Origin: Campylobacteraceae bacterium
GTDB lineage: Bacteria > Campylobacterota > Campylobacteria > Campylobacterales > Sulfurovaceae
Reading direction: 5' to 3'
DNA: 19,785 bases
NCBI GenBank assembly: GCA_026986085.1
Contig: JALSPE010000013.1
Span: forward strand, 1-19,785
This document shows, piece after piece, positions 1 through 6,828 of this stretch (position 1 is its first letter; each line of letters begins with the position of its first letter). The position numbers and the translations under genes were made by a program. Under the pieces are notes generated by a model. That model worked only from the letters and a program-made list of their open reading frames with translations, searched no databases and was not told the DNA's origin.

Positions 1-27
1 AATGCATTAGTTAGGTAGTAATTTGAG

Positions 28-816
28 TTAAAGTTTATACTCCTTTAGAGTCTTTAACTTAATCTCTTCATCATCTTGAAGTAGTAAAATTAACTCTCCA
101 AGTGTCTCTTGGCTCTCAAGTGAAGTAAACATTTGGTCATGCATAAGAATAATTATCTCATTTTTCCTGAATGTTTTTCCACTCTTTAATAACTCTTTTA
201 TTCTATTATAGTGTTTTATTGCACTGCTCTCTGTTATCTTGGCATCACTGCTATGGCGTAACTCATAATCCCAACCATAAAATTTATAATCTCTATCTTT
301 ACTTAATAGTTTTGCAGCTTTAAGTGCATTTGGTTCGCCTTTAGTAACATCTCCTATCGAGTAAACATTTCTCCCTGGTAATCTTCCTATTTTGGATGTT
401 AGTTTCAGATATTTCTCATTTTTAATAAAATCTTTCTCTACACCTTTTGGGTCACTGTAAAACTTTTTATAATGAAAATTTGCATGTGTAAAGCTATGAT
501 TTGCGAGTAAAGCGTATGGATTACTTTTGTATCTAAGTAGATTTGTCATCAATTTTTTATCGCTGCTCATGGGTTTTCCTACTAAAAATATAGTAAATGG
601 AACTTCATAATCTCTAACTATTTGATCTAGATATTTGCTACCAACTAGAGGTCCATCATCACTTGTTAGAAATACACTATATTTATAATCAATTTTTGGC
701 TTATGAACCCTATGAGGATACTCTTTTTTAAATAGAATTTTGTAACTCAATAGTGCACAATCTACAATTAAAAATATTAGTGCAGCAACTATTAGTATTT
801 TTTTATTAATTTTCAT
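28..816 (-). CDS. Membrane-anchored polysaccharide deacetylase (NodB/CE4 fold)
   Basis: 262 aa. An N-terminal hydrophobic segment (about residues 6-28) looks like an uncleaved signal anchor, placing the catalytic domain in the periplasm. The NodB signatures are intact: TSDDGP at 51-56 (catalytic and metal aspartates D53, D54), NHSFTH at 106-111 (metal ligands H107 and H111), the arginine-containing GRLPGR at 144-149, a WD pair at 182-183 and LMHD at 224-227 holding the last catalytic histidine. Family members remove N- or O-acetyl groups from peptidoglycan, chitin-type or exopolysaccharide chains using a divalent metal; the substrate here is unknown. The ATG lies one base after the stop of the upstream SYLF gene and has only a weak ribosome site, so translation is probably coupled. 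The domain call is firm, the substrate is open. Confidence 0.85.
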   Translation of the reverse strand: MKINKKILIVAALIFLIVDCALLSYKILFKKEYPHRVHKPKIDYKYSVFLTSDDGPLVGSKYLDQIVRDYEVPFTIFLVGKPMSSDKKLMTNLLRYKSNPYALLANHSFTHANFHYKKFYSDPKGVEKDFIKNEKYLKLTSKIGRLPGRNVYSIGDVTKGEPNALKAAKLLSKDRDYKFYGWDYELRHSSDAKITESSAIKHYNRIKELLKSGKTFRKNEIIILMHDQMFTSLESQETLGELILLLQDDEEIKLKTLKEYKL

Positions 817-817
817 A

Positions 818-1342
818 CTATCTTAGTTTTTGAAAAACTGTTCCCTCTAGTGAGATATTTGCCATAACACCTAAATTATTATAGATAATAGCTACTGTAT
901 CTTTTTTAATATCAATAGAGCTTAAATCTGTCCCTTTACTCCAGTGCATAACGGCTATATTGCCATCTATACCTACTTTCCACTCCTCTTTATTTAAGAA
1001 TTTGTGCATAGCCTCTTTTGTCAAAAAGAGTATAATCATAGATTGCTTTTTAGCTCCAGCTTGTAACCCCACTGATGTTCCATACATTCTGTAGTAACTT
1101 ATGATTGAGCCTTTTTGAATTAATGCACCCTCTCCATATTCACCACCAACTACCAATCCAGCTTTATAAACTTCTGGAAAAACCAAATAACCTTCACTCT
1201 TTTGAAGTAACTCATCACCACCTTTAAAATCAACATAAAATCTCTGAAGAGACTCTAATATAACCTTTGGCGATATATCTTTTGCACTTATATGAACAGT
1301 CGTTAATATAGATACTATTAGTATAATTATCAATTTTTTCAT
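818..1342 (-). CDS. Secreted SYLF-domain (Ysc84-type) protein
   Basis: 174 aa. Residues 1-20 form a signal peptide (MKK start, hydrophobic core, ending HISA-K), so the product is exported. The rest matches the bacterial SYLF/YSC84 domain: an N-terminal helical stretch, then the pattern KSEGYLVFPEVYKAGLVVGG with glycine-rich strands (YGEGAL), a second GTSVGLQAGAKK block, and a closing strand with NLGVMANISLEG. This order is typical of the family, which binds lipids in eukaryotes; the bacterial role is poorly known. The ATG is preceded by AAGGAG at good spacing and by a TATAAT-like box, so this is probably the first gene of a two-gene unit with the deacetylase. Together they suggest an envelope job, but that is inference. 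Confidence 0.8.
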   Translation of the reverse strand: MKKLIIILIVSILTTVHISAKDISPKVILESLQRFYVDFKGGDELLQKSEGYLVFPEVYKAGLVVGGEYGEGALIQKGSIISYYRMYGTSVGLQAGAKKQSMIILFLTKEAMHKFLNKEEWKVGIDGNIAVMHWSKGTDLSSIDIKKDTVAIIYNNLGVMANISLEGTVFQKLR

Positions 1343-1362
1343 TAGTAAACTCCTTTTAAATA

Positions 1363-1368
1363 ATTATA
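1363..1368 (-). promoter_or_regulatory. Candidate -10 box for the SYLF-deacetylase pair
   Basis: On the minus strand a TATAAT hexamer follows a T-rich run (TTTTTTAG), the usual look of Campylobacterota sigma-70 promoters, which lack a clear -35. Start of transcription about seven bases on would fall almost at the AAGGAG of the SYLF gene, leaving a very short leader, so the true promoter could lie further upstream. Confidence 0.4.
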
Positions 1369-1426
1369 CTAAAAAATATTAAAAAAGAGAAGAGTTTTGA
1401 ATTATTTGTAGAAACTTATATATAAT

Positions 1427-2953
1427 CTATCTTTTTCTGTAACTTAAAGCTTCTAATAAATCTGCTTTTTTTATTGTATCGTTAGAGTTTAAATCAGAAA
1501 TTGTTCTTGCAACCTTTTTAATATTTGCAACTGCTCTGTAAGATAGCCCAAATCTCTCAATAGCCATATTAAGGGTATCCGAAGCCTCTTTGTCTAAAAT
1601 GCAAAACTTATCTATTTCACTCTCTAAAAGTTCCCCGTTGGCTCTTATTTGACCCCTCTTTTTTTGCCTTTTAAAGGCTTCTAAAACTTTTGCGTGTAAC
1701 TCTTCAGAACTAACAGTAGATTTTTTACTAAAATCAACCTCTTGCATTACTATATTTATATCTATTCTATCTAAAAATGGGTCAGAGAGTCTGTTTTTAT
1801 ATCTCTTAATCTCAACATCAGAACATCTACACTCTTTAGTTTTAGAGAGTAAGTTACCGCAAGGGCAGGGGTTCATTGCTCCAATAAATATAAAATTTGC
1901 ACTATATTTAATTTTGCTATTTACCCTTGCAATATTTACTACTCTATCTTGAAGTGGCTCTCTAAGAGCCTCTAAAACCCTTGAGTCAAAGTGTGGCAAC
2001 TCATCGAAAAAGAGAACTCCTCTATTTGCCAAAGCAACTTCTCCGATTTTTGCCGTGTGTGAGCCACCACCAAATATAGCGGCACTTGTAGCAGTGTGAT
2101 GAGGGCTTCTAAAAGGTCTAACAGGCTTAAAGTCTGGCTCCTCTCCTGCTAAAAATTGGTGCCTTGCAATAGTTAATATCTCATCTTTTGAGAGTGGTGG
2201 CAAAATATACCTAAGCCTCTTTGCAATCATACTCTTCCCACTACCTGGATTTCCATTAAGTAACATATTGTGCATTCCAGCTGCGCTTACCAATGCAGCC
2301 CTTATTGCAACCTCTTGACCTAAAATATCTCTAAAATCCTCTCGATACTCACTGCAATAGTAGTAGCTAATTCCGTTAATATTGATATAGTTTTTACTAT
2401 ACTCTTGACTCTTTATACTACTCTCTAAAAGCTCCTCTTTATCCAACATTTCAACAGCCTCCTGAAGGCTATCTACTCCATAAAACTCAACATCTTCGAT
2501 ATACTTTAATGACTCTAGAGACTCTTTTGGAACAATTGCATTTTTTATGAACCCTTGTTCTTTTAAAGATAGAATTAGTGGAAATATTAAAGAAGAACTC
2601 TTAACCTTTCCATCAAGACCCAACTCACCAAATACAAATATATCACTGTGGGTAATACATCTTTCTCCAAGAGCAACCATTAGGGCTATTGCCAAATCAA
2701 AATGTGTTCCACTCTTTTTTATATCGCTAGGAGATAAATTGATAGTAATTTTTAGTGGTGGCAACTCAAATCCAGTAGCTTGTAGAGCATTTTTAGCCCT
2801 CTCTTTTGCCTCTTGAATATCACTACTAGCCAAGCCTACTACACTAAAGCCTGGTAAACCCTTTGTAAGGCTACCCTCAACATCAACAACTTTTGCATCT
2901 AATCCATCTAGTGTGGCAGATAAAATATGGTTTACTATTACATCACTTTTCAT
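1427..2953 (-). CDS. yifB: YifB/ComM family AAA+ ATPase (Mg-chelatase-like)
   Basis: 508 aa from the chosen ATG; an in-frame ATG 24 bases upstream adds eight residues (MILCYYYN) that do not look like the family. Layout: N-terminal ChlI-like fold (about 1-165) with the typical KGLPGFSVVGL and NLSPSDIKKSGTHFDLAIA; AAA+ module with Walker A GNPGSGKS at 234-241, Walker B FFDE at 315-318 and a cysteine cluster MNPCPCG...CRC (C363, C365, C375, C377); C-terminal Mg_chelatase_C helical part ending LLEALSYRKR. ComM members are hexameric helicases that drive branch migration of incoming DNA in natural transformation, so this is a marker of possible competence. No good ribosome site is visible at either start. 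It is divergent from the ATPase operon at 3059. Confidence 0.93.
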   Translation of the reverse strand: MKSDVIVNHILSATLDGLDAKVVDVEGSLTKGLPGFSVVGLASSDIQEAKERAKNALQATGFELPPLKITINLSPSDIKKSGTHFDLAIALMVALGERCITHSDIFVFGELGLDGKVKSSSLIFPLILSLKEQGFIKNAIVPKESLESLKYIEDVEFYGVDSLQEAVEMLDKEELLESSIKSQEYSKNYININGISYYYCSEYREDFRDILGQEVAIRAALVSAAGMHNMLLNGNPGSGKSMIAKRLRYILPPLSKDEILTIARHQFLAGEEPDFKPVRPFRSPHHTATSAAIFGGGSHTAKIGEVALANRGVLFFDELPHFDSRVLEALREPLQDRVVNIARVNSKIKYSANFIFIGAMNPCPCGNLLSKTKECRCSDVEIKRYKNRLSDPFLDRIDINIVMQEVDFSKKSTVSSEELHAKVLEAFKRQKKRGQIRANGELLESEIDKFCILDKEASDTLNMAIERFGLSYRAVANIKKVARTISDLNSNDTIKKADLLEALSYRKR

Positions 2954-3025
2954 ATTGTAATAATAGCATAAAATCAAAATAACTATCTTTTTTATTACAA
3001 ATTTGAACTTTTATATATTTTTTGA

Positions 3026-3031
3026 TATAAT
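3026..3031 (+). promoter_or_regulatory. Candidate -10 box for the 3059-5734 operon
   Basis: A perfect TATAAT follows a T-rich tract ending TTTTTTGA. Transcription from about 3038 gives a roughly 20-base leader holding AGGAG at 3047-3051, seven bases before the ATG at 3059. No clear -35 is visible, as is usual in this phylum. Confidence 0.6.
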
Positions 3032-3058
3032 ACAAAAAAAAGGTGTAGGAGTCTTCAT

Positions 3059-4651
3059 ATGTCATCATTAATATTAAATAATAGTATAACCTCACCATAT
3101 ATCGACAGAAGAGTAGCAGAGGGGCTTTTTAGAGAACTTTTAGGAGAGCGTCCTGCATATAGAGTTTTAAATATATATGGAGATATAGGTAGTGGAAAGA
3201 CAACATTTGTAAATCAGATGCAGAGTAAATATCTAGATGATAGCAGCGATATAATATCTATAAAGATAGATTTTAACAATAGACTACTACACAAGCCACA
3301 AAATGCTGTAATGCATATTGCAAAAGAGTTAGAGGAGAAATTTAATTTTAACTTTATGGCTCTTTGGAAGGCATATGCAATACTTTGGCACAAAAGATAT
3401 GAGCATAGTCCAATTATGCATGCAGCTCAACTACCATACTTTGATGAGATTAAAAAACTTTTAAATCCAAAAAAGAGTAAAAATATAGTAGATATAGCTG
3501 TTGGAATATTTGGAGATAAATTAACAAAAGAGTTAGAGAGGCTAAAAAAAGAGGATACAAAAAGAGTTGAGAGTAAACTATACCAATTCTTTGCAGCCGA
3601 TTTAAGAAGAATATTAAAAGATAATAACTATAAAGATTGTGTAATTGCTTTAGAAAATATAGATACTCTTGGAGACAACTATGCAGATACCCCCTGCTCA
3701 AAAGATGAATGGATTAGAGATTTAATTACTCATATAGGCAAAGATGCACTCTTTGTTATTACATCAAAAGAGCCTCTTAAGTGGGAAAAATGTAACCAAA
3801 GCTGGAGTAATCTTATTAAAATGTATGAGATGAAAAACTTTATTAAAAAAGACTCAATTAGATACCTAAGACTATCTGGAGTAAAAGATAAAAATCTACA
3901 AGAGGCAATAGCTCTTAGCTCAAAAGGTGAGCCATTTTGGCTAAATTTAGCCTCCCTCTCATATCAAGACGATTCTAATAAACTCCCTGTGGGAAAAAGC
4001 GACATCTTTAAACACTTTATATCTAAGCTAGATAGAGATAGTAAAATAATGCTTGATACTCTATCTCACAGTAGAGTATTTACAAAAGATTTATTAGAAG
4101 TGGCTTCAATTAAATATAACTTTAAGTTAGATGATAAAAGATTTAACTCACTTATCTCTATGCCTTTTGTTAAAAGATTAGATAATCAAAAATTTACCCT
4201 AGATAAACGAATAAAAGATGAGTTGATAAAAGAGCAGAAAAAAGAGGAGAGTGTAGAGTATCGCTCATTTATGTTTAGTTATTATGAAAATATTCTGCAA
4301 TCTATAGATGCAAATATAGTTAAAGCAACACCAAAACTTGTAGATGAGTCGATAGAAGAGGCATGGTATCATTTAAATTTAATAAATAATGAGCCACTTG
4401 TTCATTTTGAGTGGCTAGATTACTATATAGACAGATTCTTTATGTATGCAACATGGGAGCCATTTTTAGAGAGATACAATATGATAGTTCCACAGTTAAA
4501 AAAGGCAAAAGATAAAACATCTAAAGAGAAGCTAGTATCTCTATATAACAATTTAGCAGGGCTATACGAATCACTAGGCGATACAAATATATCTAAAAGA
4601 TATTACAATATGGTAATAAAATTAAATAGACCACAACTACTATCTGCATAA
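3059..4651 (+). CDS. STAND-like P-loop NTPase with TPR-like C terminus
   Basis: 530 aa, soluble, no signal peptide. Walker A is GDIGSGKT at 41-48; a Walker B-like strand VIALENID lies at 195-202 (hydrophobic strand then acidic residues), followed by LFVITSKE at 231-238, which fits a sensor-1 strand. The region around 330-395 resembles a small winged-helix module, and the last 80 residues (LYNNLAGLYESLGDTNISKRYYNMVIKLN) read as a TPR-type hairpin. NTPase, helical linker and TPR repeats is the general build of STAND signalling or scaffold ATPases. I do not recognise a named family. Start chosen at ATG with AGGAG seven bases upstream. The stop overlaps the thioesterase ATG (TAATG), so the two are co-translated. 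Partner and function are unknown. Confidence 0.75.
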   Translation: MSSLILNNSITSPYIDRRVAEGLFRELLGERPAYRVLNIYGDIGSGKTTFVNQMQSKYLDDSSDIISIKIDFNNRLLHKPQNAVMHIAKELEEKFNFNFMALWKAYAILWHKRYEHSPIMHAAQLPYFDEIKKLLNPKKSKNIVDIAVGIFGDKLTKELERLKKEDTKRVESKLYQFFAADLRRILKDNNYKDCVIALENIDTLGDNYADTPCSKDEWIRDLITHIGKDALFVITSKEPLKWEKCNQSWSNLIKMYEMKNFIKKDSIRYLRLSGVKDKNLQEAIALSSKGEPFWLNLASLSYQDDSNKLPVGKSDIFKHFISKLDRDSKIMLDTLSHSRVFTKDLLEVASIKYNFKLDDKRFNSLISMPFVKRLDNQKFTLDKRIKDELIKEQKKEESVEYRSFMFSYYENILQSIDANIVKATPKLVDESIEEAWYHLNLINNEPLVHFEWLDYYIDRFFMYATWEPFLERYNMIVPQLKKAKDKTSKEKLVSLYNNLAGLYESLGDTNISKRYYNMVIKLNRPQLLSA

Positions 4652-5022
4652 TGAAAATAAGGGTCTATTTTGAAGATACAGATATAGGTGGAATTGTATA
4701 TCACTCTAAATATATCAATTTTTGTGAGAGAGCAAGAAGTGAAGTTCTATTTAAAAATGGTTTATCGCCTTATGAAAAAGATAGCAGAAGTGGATATATT
4801 GTGAAGAGTATTAATTGCAACTTTTTAAAGATGGCAACTCTTGGAGATATACTAGAGGTAAAAAGTAAAATTATATCAAAGAAGAAAGTTAGTTTTTTGC
4901 TAGAGCAGTTAATTTACAAAGAAGATGAATTGATTTTTAAGATGGATATAACTCTTGTATATTTAAAAAATGGAAAACCCTCTCGTTTAGAAGAAAAATT
5001 TTTAAAACTCTTTGAAAATTAA
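4651..5022 (+). CDS. ybgC: YbgC-type acyl-CoA thioesterase (hotdog fold)
   Basis: 123 aa, the full length of a single hotdog domain. The N terminus carries the 4HBT signature YFEDTDIGGIVYHSKYINF at 6-24 with catalytic aspartate D11 and H18, followed by ERARSE, as in YbgC enzymes. The family hydrolyses acyl-CoA or acyl-ACP thioesters; in Helicobacter pylori a YbgC homologue is an acyl-CoA thioesterase, and in gammaproteobacteria ybgC sits with tol-pal. Here no tol-pal genes are in view; instead the gene lies between an NTPase, whose stop it overlaps, and a membrane acyltransferase-like gene five bases on. The fold and catalytic motif are clear; the natural substrate is inferred. Confidence 0.88.
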   Translation: MKIRVYFEDTDIGGIVYHSKYINFCERARSEVLFKNGLSPYEKDSRSGYIVKSINCNFLKMATLGDILEVKSKIISKKKVSFLLEQLIYKEDELIFKMDITLVYLKNGKPSRLEEKFLKLFEN

Positions 5023-5026
5023 TATA

Positions 5027-5734
5027 ATGAGCAGATTAATAGGCCTAGATATATTACGAGGGTTTGCTATTACCTTAATGGTAATATTCCATTTTTGCTA
5101 CGATTTAAACTATTTTGGTTTTATTAAAATAGATATCACAAGAGACCCATTTTGGCTCAATTTTAGGATTTTAATTGTATCTTTGTTCCTATTTGCAGTT
5201 GGTGTTAGTTTGGCTTTAGCCTACAAAGATGGGATAGATTGGAAAAAGTTTAAAAAGAGACTCTTTACCCTTGCAGTGGCATCACTTTTAGTAACAGTTG
5301 CAACATATTTTATATTTCCTAATGCTTGGGTTTACTTTGGAATACTTCACTCAATATTAATAATATCTATTCTCTCATTACCATTTATAAACAGAGGTAA
5401 ATTAGCATTAATTGTTGCTATATCAACTCTAATTGCTTATAACTTTTTTAATATAAATATGCATCCACTCTTTGATATTTTAAAACAGCCTCTACACCTT
5501 CCAAATCATACGGTTGATTTAGCGCCAATAATTCCTTGGATAAGCCTCTCTCTTCTTGGTGTTGCAGTGGTTGGTTTTGGTATAGAAAAGAGTCTGTTTA
5601 ACTTAAAAGTATTTAAATTTGATAGTAAGCTTCATAATCTATTAAAAATATTAGGCAAAAACTCTCTATTAATATACTTAATACATCAGCCTATACTATT
5701 TGCAATATTCTATCTAGTTAATTTTGTTACTTAA
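5027..5734 (+). CDS. DUF1624/HGSNAT-like membrane acyltransferase family protein
   Basis: 235 aa from ATG 5027. An in-frame TTG at 5012 would overlap the thioesterase by 11 bases and add five residues; the ATG, four bases after that stop, fits the family better (MSRLIGLDILRGFAI). The protein has about seven membrane spans. Its start has the family signature: R-GLDILRG followed by MVIFHFCYDLNYFG, with the histidine that may carry acetyl in eukaryotic heparan-alpha-glucosaminide N-acetyltransferase, and a closing LIYLIHQPIL segment as in other membrane acyltransferases. Such proteins are thought to move acyl groups across the membrane to glycans. Co-transcription with a thioesterase would fit acyl-group handling, but that is inference. 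Confidence 0.8.
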   Translation: MSRLIGLDILRGFAITLMVIFHFCYDLNYFGFIKIDITRDPFWLNFRILIVSLFLFAVGVSLALAYKDGIDWKKFKKRLFTLAVASLLVTVATYFIFPNAWVYFGILHSILIISILSLPFINRGKLALIVAISTLIAYNFFNINMHPLFDILKQPLHLPNHTVDLAPIIPWISLSLLGVAVVGFGIEKSLFNLKVFKFDSKLHNLLKILGKNSLLIYLIHQPILFAIFYLVNFVT

Positions 5735-6000
5735 CTTTTGCACTTAAATTAATATATTTAATCTTAACTTTCGCATCTAAATAATTATTATTTTATGGTA
5801 AGAATAGGCTATTATCTATATTTGATACAAAAGTTATCACAACTCTTGATATTGTATATTGAAATTTTTAAATAGCCTATCTGTAGAGATTTAAAAAATA
5901 AATAGTTTTTATCAAAATAGATGACAATCTTTTATAAGATGTTGTAATAGAAATGTTTACTTTATAATTTTAGTTAAAATTGGGTGTAAAAGTTAATTTT
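5735..6000. other. Gene-free region with hairpin-forming repeats
   Basis: No credible gene. It holds a degenerate direct repeat (5731-5754 against 5764-5787, both beginning TTAACTTT), a set of nested complementary segments (5804-5813 with 5871-5880, 5820-5823 with 5862-5865, 5825-5830 with 5852-5857, 5832-5835 with 5841-5844), and a TATAAT at 5963-5968 in T-rich DNA. The region is very AT-rich, so some pairing is expected by chance. It could be an untranslated RNA, the 3' end of the upstream operon, or unselected spacer. Confidence 0.35.
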
Positions 6001-6033
6001 GTTAGTTAAGGGTTAAAAACTAACTTTTTTTTT
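6001..6033 (+). terminator. Intrinsic terminator, plus-strand transcripts
   Basis: GTTAGTT at 6001-6007 pairs perfectly with AACTAAC at 6018-6024 around a ten-base loop, and nine T follow (6025-6033). The T run directs it to plus-strand transcripts: either the operon ending at 5734, 267 bases upstream, or a short RNA from the TATAAT at 5963. It overlaps the last codons of the convergent gene at 6013-6543, encoding its lysine-rich tail. Confidence 0.65.
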
Positions 6034-6543
6034 ACTCTTTTTTGTTGTAACTATCTCAAGTCCCATACCTGTAGCATAGTCGATTAAACTCTCAACCCCT
6101 GTTAAATATGAAGAGAATCGCATCTTTTTACCATCATCTCCATAAAATATATACCAATTCATTGTAGAGTTATACTCAATTTTTTCTATATTAAACCAAC
6201 TATACTTCTTTGTTCCACTCCATGGAGTTCTATACTTAATTCCATATCTATCATACTTTCCAGATGTTATTTTATACTCAAGCAAAGATGCAATAGCTGC
6301 TATTGAGAATATGACAATCAATCCAACAGCCATATAGAAATCTTTTGAACCAACTGTTGTTTCACTTGTAAATAGGGTATAAACAAAAAGTGCAACAAAC
6401 CCAAGAGAGCCAATACCTATCCACATTAACCATCTATTGTAAAATAGTTTACCATCCTCTTTATGCTCTTTAATAGAGTGCGCAATAATCAATGCTGCAA
6501 TAAAGAGCATACCAACCTTTATTAAAATACTTAATATATCCAT
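6013..6543 (-). CDS. Membrane protein with three spans and PH-like C-terminal domain
   Basis: 176 aa. Three hydrophobic segments are seen at about 4-24, 37-58 and 68-92, then a soluble, aromatic-rich domain (95-165: RYGIKYRTPWSGTKKYSW, IEKIEYNSTMNWYIFY, KKMRFSSYLTG) that resembles the beta-rich bacterial PH-like domains attached to small membrane proteins. The C terminus is a lysine cluster (KKSKKKVSF). ATG preceded by AAGGAA at good spacing. It appears monocistronic: 285 bases separate it from the next minus-strand gene and its 3' end meets a plus-strand terminator. No function is known; the PH-like call is from pattern only. Confidence 0.7.
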   Translation of the reverse strand: MDILSILIKVGMLFIAALIIAHSIKEHKEDGKLFYNRWLMWIGIGSLGFVALFVYTLFTSETTVGSKDFYMAVGLIVIFSIAAIASLLEYKITSGKYDRYGIKYRTPWSGTKKYSWFNIEKIEYNSTMNWYIFYGDDGKKMRFSSYLTGVESLIDYATGMGLEIVTTKKSKKKVSF

Positions 6544-6674
6544 TTATATTCCTTATTACTAATAATATAGCCATTTATTTGATTTATTACAGAATTTTAT
6601 CACATAAACTCTTTATTTACTATTTTTATATACAAATTGTCAGAAAATTTTAAAACAGATTATACAGTAGAAGT

Positions 6675-6808
6675 TTGCAAAGGTGTTCTAATACTTTGCA
6701 ATAGGGGTTTTACTAAATTTTGCAGGACTACTTGTAAGGTAATTCAAAAAATTTAGTAAAATCCTCTATTCATAAATGATTCGTGCTAATTAGTAAATTT
6801 CTATTGCA
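6675..6808. repeat. Cluster of related inverted repeats between two minus-strand genes
   Basis: The 6544-6828 gap holds no gene but much symmetry. TTGCAAAG (6675-6682) pairs with CTTTGCAA (6694-6701). Segment 6700-6721 pairs with 6748-6770 over about 21 positions, including a perfect 14-base core (TTTTACTAAATTTT with its complement at 6748-6761). A third copy at 6790-6808 also complements the first: CTATTGCA at 6801-6808 matches TGCAATAG at 6697-6704 and TTAGTAAA matches TTTACTAA. So one sequence has two competing inverted partners. No run of T follows any stem, so a plain terminator is unlikely. It could be a decayed MITE or a folded RNA. Confidence 0.55.
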
Positions 6809-6828
6809 TAATCTAGATTAAATATAAC

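Noticed and set aside
2547..2816. Plus-strand open frame inside the YifB gene
   Set aside because: Antisense to a well conserved AAA+ domain; composition looks like a shadow frame.
5795..5875. 26-codon plus-strand open frame starting ATGGTAAGAATAGG
   Set aside because: No ribosome site, very short, and it lies wholly within the hairpin-forming segment.
6700..6770. Considered as an intrinsic terminator for the minus-strand ATPase
   Set aside because: The stem is long, but no T run follows on either strand, so the simple terminator reading was dropped in favour of an unexplained repeat.
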